64,000 nt of DNA from the NCBI GenBank assembly GCA_023457715.1, contig JAEWKR010000187.1:1-64000 (forward strand). The letters run 5' to 3'. The notes under the pieces were generated by a model that saw only the letters and a list, made by a program, of their open reading frames with translations, had not been told where the DNA came from and did not search any database. This document shows positions 19,011 through 29,616 of the stretch, one piece after another (position 1 is the stretch's first letter; each line of letters opens with the position of its first letter). The translations under genes and the position numbers were made by a program. This DNA is from Verrucomicrobiota bacterium. Its GTDB lineage: Bacteria > Verrucomicrobiota > Verrucomicrobiia > Opitutales > Opitutaceae.

Positions 19011-19732
19011 ATGGCCGCAAAAATGCGCAGAAGGCGCAAAAAGGGGACGAGCGGTAAGCGGTAAGCTCTAGGCTGTAGGCTCCAAGGCAGGGGGGAGCAG
19101 CGAGCTACCGACGGGGTGCGTTCAAGCCTCCGACTTCTTGCGACTTCTGCGCCTTCTTGCGGCCCTTCGATCGATGGTTTACTGCCTACCGCCTACAGCC
19201 TACCGCTTGCCTCCGGCTAGATTTGAGCCCGAGCGAGGCTCCAAGGCGGGAGGATGGCCGCAAAAATGCGCAGAAAGCGCAAGAAGGGGAGACGAGCGGT
19301 AAGCGGTAGGCTCTAGTATAGGCTCCAACGCAGGGGGGGCAGCGAGCTACCGACGGGGTGCGTTCAAGCCTCCGACTTCTTGCGACTTCTGCGCCTTTTT
19401 GCGGCCCTTCGATCGATGGTTTGCTGCCTACAGCCTACAGCCTACAGCTTGCCTCCGGCTAGATTTGAGCCCGAGCGATAAGCGGTAGGCTCCAAGGCGG
19501 GAGGATGGCCGCAAAAATGCGCAGAAGGCGCAAGAAGGGGGACGAGCGGTAGCCTCTAGGCTGAGGCTCCAACGCAGGGGGGGCAGCGAGCTACCACGGG
19601 GTGCGTTCAAGCCTCCGACTTCTTGCGACTTCTGCGCCTTCTTGCGGCCCTTCGATCGATGGTTTGCTGCCTATCGCCTACCGCCTACAGCCTACAGCCT
19701 AAAGCCTACAGCCTACCGCTTGCCGCCTTCGG

Positions 19733-19735
<3 letters not shown>
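19011..19735. repeat. Three tandem 245-bp units of interleaved inverted words
   Basis: Units run 19011-19253, 19254-19504 and 19505-19735. Each contains word X (ccgcaaaaatgcgcagaagg...), word Y (gcggtaagcggtaggct...), then the complement of X (cttctgcgccttcttgcggc) and the complement of Y (cctaccgcctacagcct). The order X-Y-X'-Y' would give crossed rather than nested pairing. Each unit ends in a ccggctagat motif; in the third unit this motif holds the TAG stop of cysI. The tandem array therefore copies the extreme 3' end of that gene as well. Confidence 0.85.
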
Positions 19736-21486
<1,751 letters not shown>

Positions 21487-21490
<4 letters not shown>

Positions 21491-22311
21491 GCGGCGGCGT
21501 GGACGAGGGAAAGAGTGTGAGTGAGGGCGAGAGAAAGCGTGCGCGCAACGTCGGGATGACTCCCCAGCGGAGGCGCAAGATGGCAACGAAGCGGTTGCGT
21601 CGCCGCCCGGCCGGCGGTCGCGGCGGCTGCGATCTGCGCCAGATCTCCGGCGGGGCCCGCGTGCCGGCCCGGGAGGAGGAAGAGCGGCGCGATCAAAACG
21701 TCGTCCCCCACGGTTTCCGGAGCCGAGAGCACGTCCCGGAGGAGCGGCCGATTGTGTGGGTGAGCTTCGCCTTCCATGGAAGCGGCGACGACGCACCGCG
21801 CCTGGTCCCCCAACGCCGCCCGGACCTCCGTCGTGATGCGGTCGCGCAAGGCCGCGGAAACAGCGGAAGGACCACCATGGTCGACAACCACCACGTCCGG
21901 CCGGTTCAAACCGAAAGTCGCCATCGCCGCGCGAAGGGTGTCGGTGAGGACGGGGCTCAGCATGCCGTGGCCGGCAAGGCCGCCGGTGAAAGCGAAACCA
22001 AACCCGCCAAGCCTGGCCTGCAATCTCTCGACGTCGGCGAGCAGGTAGGACCCGATCGCGCCCTGGGCGCTGACGAAAAACGGAATGAAAATGAACTCGC
22101 GTTCGCCCGATGCCACCGCGGCCCGCAGCCAGGGCGCCAGCGTCCAGGCCGGGGCGCCATCCAGCTGGTCGGCTGAGATGCGATCGCTGTGTTTCCACGA
22201 GATGGCCTCGACCGACCTGCCCGTGAGGCGCGAGACCTCCGCCGCGATCCGACGCAGACCGCGGTGGGCTTCAGGCTCGAGCGAGCCGTTGTCGATGAGC
22301 GCGATCTTCAT
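21487..22311 (-). CDS. CbiX/SirB-like sirohydrochlorin chelatase
   Basis: Expected to insert Fe2+ into sirohydrochlorin to make siroheme for CysI and NirA. It has 274 residues, the two-lobed (CbiX-long) size. The usual N-terminal DHGS motif reads DNGS here (ALIDNGSLEPEAHR), while the second lobe keeps an intact VVDHGG and a late GRHAGP, so only one lobe may hold the metal-binding His. The stop overlaps the cysI start by 4 bp and the start is 4 bp after the cobA stop, an arrangement that supports siroheme supply for sulfite reduction. A precorrin-2 dehydrogenase is not seen in the window. Confidence 0.75.
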
Positions 22312-22315
22312 GCGA

Positions 22316-23104
22316 TCAGGCGGGCGAAAGCGCGGTTCCCCGGTTCGCGGCGGGGGCGAACCAGGCCAGCTTGTCGGCGAGTTTTGCCACCTCGCCGATC
22401 ACCACCATGGCCGGGGCGCCGTAACCCTGGTGCTCGGATTCCAGGGCGATATGCTCAACCGTCGACCGCAGCTGCCGATGCTCGCCGGTGGTCGCCGATT
22501 GCACCACGAGCGCGGGTGTCGAAGGCGCCATGCCGCCCGCCTGGAGCCGGCGGGTAATCGTTTCGAGATTCTTCATCCCCATGTAGACGCAGAGGGTGGC
22601 ACCGAGGCTGCCGTACTCCTCCCAGCGGATCGCACCGTCGGGTTTCGCGGGATCCTCGTGCCCGGTCAGAAATACCACGGCCGAACTGTGGGCGCGATGG
22701 GTGAGGGGGACCCCCGCGTAGGCCGCCGCGCCCAGCGCGGACGTAACGCCCGGCACGATTTCAAACGTGATGCCGGCCTCGGCCAGGGCTTCGGCCTCTT
22801 CGCCGCCGCGTCCAAAGACAAAAGGATCGCCGCCCTTGAGCCGGACAACCGTCCGTCCCGGGCGCGCCAACTCGAGCAAGGTGCTTTCGATCGTCCGCTG
22901 GGGAGTGCAAAACCCGCCGCCTTTCTTGCCCACGAAGACCCGCTGCGCCTCCGGACGGACAAGGGCCATAATCTCGGGCCCCACCAGGTAGTCGTAGACG
23001 ACCGCATCGGCGGACTGGATCAGCCGGTGGGCCTTGAGCGTGAGTAATTCAGGATCGCCGGGGCCGGCGCCGACGAGATAAACGAGCGGAGTGGGCAAGG
23101 TCAT
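22316..23104 (-). CDS. cobA: Uroporphyrinogen-III C-methyltransferase
   Basis: The SAM-dependent enzyme that makes precorrin-2, the first step to siroheme. It has 262 residues from the ATG at 23104 (MTLPTPLVYLVGAGPGDPEL). SUMT signatures are clear: VGAGPGDPELLTLKA, VRLKGGDPFVFGRGGEE and VPGVTSALGAAAYAGVPLTH. There is no CysG-type dehydrogenase/ferrochelatase domain; chelation is supplied by the adjacent gene. It is the first gene of cobA-cbiX-cysI, divergent from cysH. Its leader may fold (see 23112-23245). Confidence 0.92.
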   Translation of the reverse strand: MTLPTPLVYLVGAGPGDPELLTLKAHRLIQSADAVVYDYLVGPEIMALVRPEAQRVFVGKKGGGFCTPQRTIESTLLELARPGRTVVRLKGGDPFVFGRGGEEAEALAEAGITFEIVPGVTSALGAAAYAGVPLTHRAHSSAVVFLTGHEDPAKPDGAIRWEEYGSLGATLCVYMGMKNLETITRRLQAGGMAPSTPALVVQSATTGEHRQLRSTVEHIALESEHQGYGAPAMVVIGEVAKLADKLAWFAPAANRGTALSPA

Positions 23105-23111
23105 GGCATGG

Positions 23112-23245
23112 GTCACACCGATGGTGTGAGCAAAGCCTGCGCCATGCGGCAGGAGAACCCCGTCCACGCCCTGCCCTGGAAGGCGAGCGCCCTGAGTTGA
23201 CGCAGGACGCTGCGATCGTTACCTGCTGATGGACTGTGGGTTCTC
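23112..23245 (-). promoter_or_regulatory. Possible structured leader of cobA
   Basis: Read leftward, gagaaccc (23245-23238) can pair with gggttctc (23160-23153), closing a domain of about 90 nt that contains a further hairpin (cgcag-cgtc-ctgcg). The small hairpins cctgc..gcagg and tcacacc-atc-ggtgtga (23128-23112) lie just before the ATG. This resembles riboswitch-like leader layout, but no known class is matched. The 310-bp cobA-cysH gap has no gene. Confidence 0.35.
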
Positions 23246-23414
23246 GCTAACATGACATCTTTACTCGATATGACGTGTTTTAGACTTTACGGAAATGCGG
23301 GTTTGCGCAAGAATCTTCGGTGTCATGTCGAAGTTTTCTCCGAGCCCAGCGCAACTGCTTGCACGTCCGTGCCTGCCGCGGGTTTGACGCGCTTCGTCGA
23401 CGTTTCCCTTTGTG

Positions 23415-24083
23415 ATGACCGCTTCTGAAATCGCACGCTGGAATACTGAACTCCGCCCGAAAAGTCCCCTCGAGATTGTTCGTTGGGCGCTGAGCCAGTC
23501 CGGCGGGCGGGCCATCGTCTCCACCAATTTCCGCCCTTACGAGGCGGCGATCCTGCACGTGGTCACGCAGGTGCAGCCTGACATCCCGGTGCTGTGGGTG
23601 GACCACGGCTACAATCGCCCCACCACCTACAAGCATGCGGAGGCGCTGCGCGCCCGTCTCAGCCTCAATCTGAAGCCTTATCTGCCGCGGGTGACGGCCG
23701 CGCATCGCGACGCGATTCACGGCGAGATTCCGACGACGGCAGATGAAGAGGGCCTGAAAAAGTTCAGCGCGGTGATGAAGCTCGAGCCCTTCCAGCGCGG
23801 GATGAAGGAACTGGCGCCGACCGTGTGGATCACGGCGCTGCGCAAAGTGCAGAACCCGAACCGGGCCGGCCTCGATATCGTCGCGCAGGACGACAATTTC
23901 GGCGCCCTCAAGGTGAGCCCCTTCTTCTACTTCGACGACGCCGCGATGGAGGCTTACCTCGCCGAGCACAACCTGCCGAACGAATGGGACTACTTCGACC
24001 CCGCCAAAGCCGACGAAAAACGCGAATGCGGTTTACATGCGTCCTGGGGCAAGCGCGCGGTCGCCGAGCCGCCCGCGCGCTAG
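23415..24083 (+). CDS. cysH: Phosphoadenylyl-sulfate (PAPS) reductase
   Basis: Reduces PAPS (or APS) to sulfite using thioredoxin. It has 222 residues from the ATG at 23415; a GTG directly before it is a less likely start. PP-loop-type core (VSTNFRPYEAAILHVV), substrate loop (ITALRKVQNPNRAGLD) and the redox motif KRECGLH near the C-terminus are seen. The paired cysteines that hold the [4Fe-4S] cluster of APS reductases are absent, which favours PAPS as substrate. However, no CysC kinase is fused or adjacent. It is first in a rightward cysH-cysD-cysN-rrf2 group. Confidence 0.88.
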   Translation: MTASEIARWNTELRPKSPLEIVRWALSQSGGRAIVSTNFRPYEAAILHVVTQVQPDIPVLWVDHGYNRPTTYKHAEALRARLSLNLKPYLPRVTAAHRDAIHGEIPTTADEEGLKKFSAVMKLEPFQRGMKELAPTVWITALRKVQNPNRAGLDIVAQDDNFGALKVSPFFYFDDAAMEAYLAEHNLPNEWDYFDPAKADEKRECGLHASWGKRAVAEPPAR

Positions 24084-24246
24084 GATCTGGGATCTTGGAT
24101 CTAGGATCTGGGGAATGAACGAGTCCTTCGAAAATGCTGAGGCGTGGATAGTTCCAGTCCCAGATCCCAGATCCCAGACCCTAGATCCATAGATCCCAGA
24201 CCTCAGGTCCCAGACCCTAGACCCTAGATCCCAGATTCCAGACCCT
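24082..24246. repeat. GATCCCA/AGACCCT-word inverted repeat
   Basis: The left arm 24082-24113 (aggatctgggatcttggatc and on) overlaps the cysH stop. The right arm 24153-24246 is three times longer, made of gatccca and agaccct heptamers. It ends 7 bp before the cysD start, so the repeat forms most of the cysD leader. Confidence 0.85.
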
Positions 24247-24252
24247 ACCACT

Positions 24253-25155
24253 GTGACGAATTACCATCTCGACCACCTCCAGCACCTGGAGACTGAAGCG
24301 ATTCACATCATGCGTGAGGTCGCCGGGGAGTTTGAACGGCCTGCCTTGCTGTTCTCCGGGGGCAAGGACTCGATCTGCCTGCTGCGACTCGCCGAGAAGG
24401 CGTTCCGGCCGTCCGACATTCCGATGCCCTTTCTGAACGTCGACACCGGGCATCATTTCCCCGAGCTGAATGAATTTCGCGACCGCCGGGCGGCCGAATT
24501 GGGCGGCAAGCTCATCATCCGGAAAGTCGAGGACGCCATCGCCAAGGGAATTGCCCAGCCCGCCCCCGGCGAGATCAGTCGCAACCGCCTGCAGATCCCG
24601 ACGCTGCTCGCGGCGATCGAGGAGTTTCGCTTCGACTGTTGCATCGGCGGCGCCCGGCGCGACGAGGAGAAGGCGCGCGCCAAAGAGCGCTTCTTCAGCT
24701 TCCGGGACAGCTTTGGCCAGTGGGACCCCAAGAACCAGCGGCCGGAAATCTGGAACCTCTACAACGGTCGCCTCAACCCGGGGGAAAACATGCGCGTCTT
24801 CCCGCTGAGCAACTGGACCGAGATGGACGTGTGGGAGTACATCCAGCGCGAGAAGCTCGAGGTGCCCAGCATCTACTTCAGTCACAAACGCCGCTGCGTC
24901 CGCCGGGCGGGCCAGTGGCTGCCGGTCAGCGATCTCCTGCCGCCGAAACCCACGGAAGAGGTCCGCGAGATGGTCGTCCGGGTCCGCACCATCGGTGACA
25001 TCATCAGCACCGGGTGCGTCGAGTCGCCCGCCACGACCGTGAGCGACATCATTGCTGAAATCGCCGCCGCCCGCGTGACCGAACGTGGCTCCCGCGCCGA
25101 CGACAAGGCATCCGAAGCCGCCATGGAAGACCGCAAGAAGGCGGGGTATTTCTAA
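24253..25155 (+). CDS. cysD: Sulfate adenylyltransferase subunit 2
   Basis: The catalytic ATP-PPase subunit that forms APS from ATP and sulfate; it works with the GTPase CysN. It has 300 residues. The PP-loop is LLFSGGKDS, with NVDTGHHFPE and GGARRDEEKARAKER as further family marks, and a C-terminal KKAGYF. Translation starts at a GTG (24253) directly after a repeat, with no Shine-Dalgarno sequence. It lies between cysH and cysN, each gap filled by a different short-word repeat. Confidence 0.95.
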   Translation: MTNYHLDHLQHLETEAIHIMREVAGEFERPALLFSGGKDSICLLRLAEKAFRPSDIPMPFLNVDTGHHFPELNEFRDRRAAELGGKLIIRKVEDAIAKGIAQPAPGEISRNRLQIPTLLAAIEEFRFDCCIGGARRDEEKARAKERFFSFRDSFGQWDPKNQRPEIWNLYNGRLNPGENMRVFPLSNWTEMDVWEYIQREKLEVPSIYFSHKRRCVRRAGQWLPVSDLLPPKPTEEVREMVVRVRTIGDIISTGCVESPATTVSDIIAEIAAARVTERGSRADDKASEAAMEDRKKAGYF

Positions 25156-25163
25156 AGCAGGTG

Positions 25164-25281
25164 TGATTTATGATTTACGATTTCTGAAACGCCCCCAGGG
25201 CGCTGCGTGAAATCAACGAATCGGACCCCGCTTTCTCGGGACTGAACCCATCATAAATCCTAAATCCTAAATCATAAATTT
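25164..25281. repeat. AAATCAT-word inverted repeat between cysD and cysN
   Basis: The left arm is 25164-25184 (gatttatgatttacgatttc) and the right arm 25249-25281 (tcataaatcctaaatcctaa and on), with about 64 nt of GC-rich spacer between them. It uses the same word as 12025 and 46846. Confidence 0.85.
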
Positions 25282-25292
25282 CCTCGCCACCG

Positions 25293-26663
25293 ATGATCGC
25301 TTCGCCCGTTCCGTCCGCCGCGTCCCTTCCATCCACCATCCCGGCTCCTCATTCTCCCGTCCCCGTCGACATTCTCCGCTTCAATACGTGCGGCAGCGTC
25401 GATGATGGCAAATCCACGCTGATCGGGCGTCTGCTCTACGATTCCAAGTCACTGATGGAGGATCAGATCGAGGCGCTGGAGCGCTCAGCGGACATCACCG
25501 GGGGTGGCCAGATCAATCTCGCGAACCTCACCGACGGCCTGCGCGCAGAGCGGGAACAGGGGATCACGATCGACGTGGCGTACCGCTATTTTGCGACGCC
25601 CCGCCGCAAGTTCATCATCGCTGACACGCCGGGCCACGTGCAGTACACGCGGAACATGGTCACCGGCGCCTCCACGGCCAACCTGTCGATCGTGCTCGTC
25701 GATGCGCGCGCCGGCGTGATCGAACAGAGCCGCCGCCATACGGCCATCGCGTCGCTCCTCCGAATCCCCCATCTCGTCGTCGCCATCAACAAGATGGATC
25801 TCGTGGGCTGGAGCGAGCAGCGGTACCTCGAGATTCGCGCGCAGTTCGAGGAGTTTCTGCCGCGATTGGACATCAAGGACGTGAAGTTCATTCCCCTGAG
25901 CGCGCTCAATGGGGACAACGTGGTCGACGCCTCGCCCCACACGCCGTGGTATTCCGGGCCCACGCTCCTGCGCCACCTGGAGACGGTCCACATCGGCAGC
26001 GACTGGAACCTGCAGAGCCTCCGTTTCCCCGTGCAGTGGGTGAACCGGCCGAACAGCCCCACCAATCCCGACCTCCACGATTTCCGCGGATTCAGCGGCC
26101 AGATCGCGGGCGGCACCGTGAAGGTGGGCCAGAAGGTCCTGACCCTTCCGGCTGGCGTGACGAGCACGGTGAAGCGGATCTGGACCTACGACGGGCCCTT
26201 GCAGGAGGCGTTCTGCCCTCAGTCGGTCACGCTCGAGCTGGATCACGACATCGACGTGAGCCGCGGCAGCATGATCATCGGCCTCGACGAACCGCTGCCT
26301 GGCTTCACCAGCGAGTTGCAGGCGGAAATCTGCTGGATGCATCCGCGTGCGCTGCAGCCCGGTCGCAAGTACCTGCTCAAGCACACCACGAGCACGGTCC
26401 AGGTGGTCGTCACGGACATTGTGAAGAAGCTGAACATGGGGACGCTCGACGCGGAACCCTCGCCCGCGGAGCTTTCCGTCAATGACATCGGCGAAGTGAA
26501 GTTGCGGTCCTCGAAGCCGCTCGTGTTCGACAGCTACACCGCCAACCGCCTCACCGGCTCGTTCATCCTCATCGAGCAGGGCACGAATGCCACCGTCGGC
26601 GCCGGCATGCTGCTCTCGCCGCGCGAGCTGTTGAAGACGGAAAACGGGGATTATGTGATCTGA
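25293..26663 (+). CDS. cysN: Sulfate adenylyltransferase subunit 1 (GTPase)
   Basis: A GTPase that drives APS formation by CysD. It has 456 residues. G1 is GSVDDGKSTLIGRLLYDSK, followed by the effector region EREQGITIDVAYRYF, G3 DTPGHVQYTRNM and G4 NKMD. EF-Tu-like domains 2 and 3 follow. There is no C-terminal CysC (APS kinase) fusion, so PAPS would need a kinase encoded elsewhere. A Ser/Pro-rich stretch of about 25 residues precedes the conserved start, and a later start is possible. Confidence 0.95.
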   Translation: MIASPVPSAASLPSTIPAPHSPVPVDILRFNTCGSVDDGKSTLIGRLLYDSKSLMEDQIEALERSADITGGGQINLANLTDGLRAEREQGITIDVAYRYFATPRRKFIIADTPGHVQYTRNMVTGASTANLSIVLVDARAGVIEQSRRHTAIASLLRIPHLVVAINKMDLVGWSEQRYLEIRAQFEEFLPRLDIKDVKFIPLSALNGDNVVDASPHTPWYSGPTLLRHLETVHIGSDWNLQSLRFPVQWVNRPNSPTNPDLHDFRGFSGQIAGGTVKVGQKVLTLPAGVTSTVKRIWTYDGPLQEAFCPQSVTLELDHDIDVSRGSMIIGLDEPLPGFTSELQAEICWMHPRALQPGRKYLLKHTTSTVQVVVTDIVKKLNMGTLDAEPSPAELSVNDIGEVKLRSSKPLVFDSYTANRLTGSFILIEQGTNATVGAGMLLSPRELLKTENGDYVI

Positions 26664-26677
26664 AAAAAGCCGATAGC

Positions 26678-26751
26678 CTCGAGTCCAGAGTCTAGAGCCG
26701 GACGGCTCGAACTCCGGGCTCTGGACTCTCGGCTCCGGGCTCTCGACTCTT
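26678..26751. repeat. CTCTGGA-word inverted repeat before the Rrf2 gene
   Basis: The left arm 26678-26698 (gagtccagagtctagagccg) faces the right arm 26703-26751 (ggctcgaactccgggctctg and on) with almost no loop. The right arm ends 3 bp before the ATG at 26755. A weaker relative is at 49745-49826. Confidence 0.8.
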
Positions 26752-26754
26752 TCC

Positions 26755-27168
26755 ATGAAGATCTCCCTCAAAGTCGACTACGCCTGCCGGGTCATGGCGG
26801 AGTTGGCCCGGCTGCATGGCACCGGGGAATTGGGGCAGATCGAGCGGCTCGCGCGCGCGGAGGCGATTCCGGCCAACTTTCTCGCGCAGATCCTGGTCAA
26901 GCTGCGGGACAACGGCCTGATCACCAGCCGTCGCGGGAATCATGGCGGCTACACCCTCGCGCGGTCCCCGCAGGAAATTTCCCTGCACGACATCCTCGTC
27001 GCGGTCGAAGGCAGCTGCCTGCACCTGAGCGGCAACTTCAACGGCCAGTCCGGCGGGCGGTTGAAGCAGGTTTGGGACGACATCAGCGACGCGCTCGTCG
27101 CAAAGACGAAGAGCTACACCCTCGACCAGTTCACCGCCAAGGCGCCGGGTGAGATGTATTATATTTAG
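26755..27168 (+). CDS. Rrf2-family transcriptional regulator
   Basis: A 137-residue winged-helix regulator (MKISLKVDYACRVMAELARL; recognition region AIPANFLAQILVKLRDNGLI, then SRRGNHGGYTLAR). Only one Cys lies in the sensing region (VEGSCLHLSG), so it lacks the three-Cys cluster site of IscR and NsrR. It is more like CymR-type Rrf2 proteins that govern sulfur assimilation with CysK. The position at the end of cysHDN supports a role in controlling these genes, but that is inference. Confidence 0.8.
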   Translation: MKISLKVDYACRVMAELARLHGTGELGQIERLARAEAIPANFLAQILVKLRDNGLITSRRGNHGGYTLARSPQEISLHDILVAVEGSCLHLSGNFNGQSGGRLKQVWDDISDALVAKTKSYTLDQFTAKAPGEMYYI

Positions 27169-27199
27169 CTGAGGGCGAGAGTTGAGAGCCAGGGGTGGA

Positions 27200-27313
27200 A
27201 AGGGAGGATGAGGGAGTGGGGGAGTAAGGGAGTGAGGGAGTAAGGGAATGAGGGAGGGAGGGGCGCGCACGCGTACCCCTCATTCCCTCATTCCCTCATT
27301 CCCTCATTCCCTC
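27200..27313. repeat. GAGGGAGT/CCCTCATT-word inverted repeat between convergent genes
   Basis: A purine arm (27200-27263, gagggagtgggggagtaagg and on) faces a pyrimidine arm (27275-27313, cccctcattccctcattccc and on) around a short gcgcgcacgcgt spacer. It separates convergent rrf2 and nasA and could terminate both. The same word recurs at 55187 and 61146. Confidence 0.85.
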
Positions 27314-27326
27314 CCCACCGCAACGG

Positions 27327-29612
27327 TCACGCTTTCTCCACTTTTACCGCGCAGGTTTTGTACGATGGCTGGCGGGAATGGGGATCGAAGGCCGGGAAGG
27401 TCAGCTGGTTCACGGTCTTGAAGTGCATCGGGAGGAAGATCTGGCCAACGGCCACGGTGGCCGTGAGGACGGCGATCGCTTCGGCGCTCCCGCGGCGGGA
27501 ACGGACGACCACCCGGTCGCCGTGCTGGATGCCTAATCTGCGAGCGTCGGCGGGATTGAGGTCCAGCGTCAGCACGGTCGGTGCGAGCTTGCGCAGCACC
27601 TCGCTCTTGTTCGTGCGCGTGCCGGTGTGCCACTGCGCCGAGGTGCCGCGTCCGGTGATCAGAAGAAAGGGATACGCCGCGTCGGCCGGCTCCGGCACGG
27701 GCGTCGGCGGATCGAAATGGAAACGAGCCTTGCCGTCCGCGGTGAAGAACCGGCCGTCGGTGAAGAGCCGGCGGTGGGTTTCGGCTCCGGGGTGGCGCCA
27801 GAGCTTCAGCCTGGCGGTTTGAGCATCGGCGGGCGCCGCGCTCTCCAACCCTGCAGGCTGAAGCTCTGCAGCCACCGGCTCAGCCACCTCCGGAAAGGGC
27901 CATTGGATCCCGCCGGCTTCGACCAAGTGGTCGTAGTCCCGGATGCCGGTGAAATCGTACGGCTGCCCCCGGGAAAGCGTTTTCAAAATTTCGAAGGCAG
28001 CACGAGGTGACTCCCATCGAGCGAAGCGGTCGCCGCAGCCCCAGGCTTCTGCAATCAGCCGAAAGATCGCAAAGTCGCTGAGCGCCAGACCTGGCGGTCG
28101 CGCCACCTTGCGCGCGACGGAGAGCCGGCGCTCGCTGTTGATCATCACGCCCTCCTTCTCTCCCCACCCCGCGGCGGGCAGGATCAGGTCGGCGAGTTCC
28201 GCGGTCTCGCTGGTGGTGTACATGTCCTGCACCACCAGAAAATCCAGCTTTTCGAGAATCGCCCGCGCGCGGTTCTGGTGGATCCAGGAATGGGCCGGAT
28301 TGGTCGCGATCACCCAGAGACCTCGGATCTCACCGCGGTCGATCGCCTCCAGGATCTGGTCATACGTGTAGCCGGGCCGGTCGGGAATGACCGTCGGGTC
28401 GAGGCCGAGGACGCCCGCCACGTGCCGGCGGTGCTCCGCCCGGGTGGTGTCGTATCCACCCAGGAGCGACGTGGCGTTCCCAAACAGCCGTGACCCCATC
28501 GCATTGCACTGGCCTGTGATGGAATTCGCGCCCGTGCCGGGGCGGCCGATGTTGCCCGTCATGAGGGCGAGGTTGATGATGGCCTGCGCGGTCCGCGTGG
28601 CGTCGTGGCTCTGGTTTACGCCCATCGTCCACCAGAACGAGACCCGTTCGCGGGTCGCGATGATTTCGACGAGCCGGTCGAGCGCCGCGGCGGGCAGGCC
28701 GGTTTCCCGCGACACGCGCTCGGGCGTGAAGTCCCGGACGAACGTCGCGAACGCGTCGAAGCCCTCGGTGTGCGCGGTCACGAAATCGCGTTTGACCGCG
28801 CCGCGCTCGATCAACCGGGCGGCCAGGCCGTAGAGCAGCGTGAGGTCGCTTTTCGGGCGCAGGGCCAGATGCAGGGTCGCCAGCTGGGCGGTCTCCGTGG
28901 CCCGGGGGTCGATGACGACAATCTCGGGCTGGCGGCGGTTCATCATCACCCGCTGCCAGAGGATGGGATGCGCAATGCAGGGGTTTGCGCCGATGAAGAT
29001 CAGCGCGTCGCTTTCCTCGAAATCCGCATAGGTGAACGGCGGAGCATCGAAGCCGAACGACTGCTTGTAGGCCACATGGGCGGTCGCCATGCATTGCCGG
29101 GTGTTGCTGTCGCAGTGCAGCCCGCCCATGCCGAATTTGAACAGCGCCCCGAGCAGCGCCATCTCCTCCGTGACGATCTGGCCCGTGCTGAGGAACGCGA
29201 TCGCCTCGCGACCGTGCGTCTCCTGGATCCGTTTCATTTCCGTCACAAAAGTCGTCAGGGCCGTGGGCCAGTCCACGGGCTCCAGACGGCCGGTTTCAGG
29301 ATGGCGTCGCAGCGGCGTGGTTGCGCGGTCGGGAGCGCGGAGCGGCGCCAGTGCTTCCCACCCCTTGGGGCACGCCATGCCGAGGTTGACGGGATACGCC
29401 GAGTCGGCCGACAGGTTGATGGCTTCGCCGTCGGCGTTCAAATGAACCCGCAGGCTGCAGCCGGTGCTGCAGAAGCCGCAGACCGACGTCGTGGTGCTGG
29501 CCGGCACCCGGCGGGCGGGCACGCGCCCCAGCCCGAAGCGGCCGGGCTCCAGGACGAGGTCGGAGGTCATGGGCCCGGTGCGGGCTCGCAGGGTGAGGGG
29601 CAGCGGGTTCAT
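27327..29612 (-). CDS. nasA: Assimilatory nitrate reductase catalytic subunit (Mo-bisMGD)
   Basis: Reduces nitrate to nitrite. It has 761 residues from the ATG at 29612 ([10 protein letters not shown]). The [4Fe-4S] site is [13 protein letters not shown]...ACPKGWE, and the molybdenum ligand is the Cys in [10 protein letters not shown]. The molybdopterin core and the C-terminal dinucleotide-binding barrel ([15 protein letters not shown]) are complete. It is the last gene of the leftward nirA-cysJ-like-dmsBC-like-nasA group; the start is 4 bp after the DmsBC-type stop. A TTG in frame at 29651 would overlap that gene and is less likely. No twin-arginine signal is seen, so it should be cytoplasmic. 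Confidence 0.9.
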   Translation of the reverse strand: MNPLPLTLRARTGPMTSDLVLEPGRFGLGRVPARRVPASTTTSVCGFCSTGCSLRVHLNADGEAINLSADSAYPVNLGMACPKGWEALAPLRAPDRATTPLRRHPETGRLEPVDWPTALTTFVTEMKRIQETHGREAIAFLSTGQIVTEEMALLGALFKFGMGGLHCDSNTRQCMATAHVAYKQSFGFDAPPFTYADFEESDALIFIGANPCIAHPILWQRVMMNRRQPEIVVIDPRATETAQLATLHLALRPKSDLTLLYGLAARLIERGAVKRDFVTAHTEGFDAFATFVRDFTPERVSRETGLPAAALDRLVEIIATRERVSFWWTMGVNQSHDATRTAQAIINLALMTGNIGRPGTGANSITGQCNAMGSRLFGNATSLLGGYDTTRAEHRRHVAGVLGLDPTVIPDRPGYTYDQILEAIDRGEIRGLWVIATNPAHSWIHQNRARAILEKLDFLVVQDMYTTSETAELADLILPAAGWGEKEGVMINSERRLSVARKVARPPGLALSDFAIFRLIAEAWGCGDRFARWESPRAAFEILKTLSRGQPYDFTGIRDYDHLVEAGGIQWPFPEVAEPVAAELQPAGLESAAPADAQTARLKLWRHPGAETHRRLFTDGRFFTADGKARFHFDPPTPVPEPADAAYPFLLITGRGTSAQWHTGTRTNKSEVLRKLAPTVLTLDLNPADARRLGIQHGDRVVVRSRRGSAEAIAVLTATVAVGQIFLPMHFKTVNQLTFPAFDPHSRQPSYKTCAVKVEKA

Positions 29613-29616
29613 GAAG

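Noticed and set aside
23105..23414. SAM, cobalamin or T-box riboswitch in the cobA-cysH gap
   Set aside because: The conserved core sequences of these classes could not be found; only generic pairing is seen, so it is listed as an unclassified possible leader.
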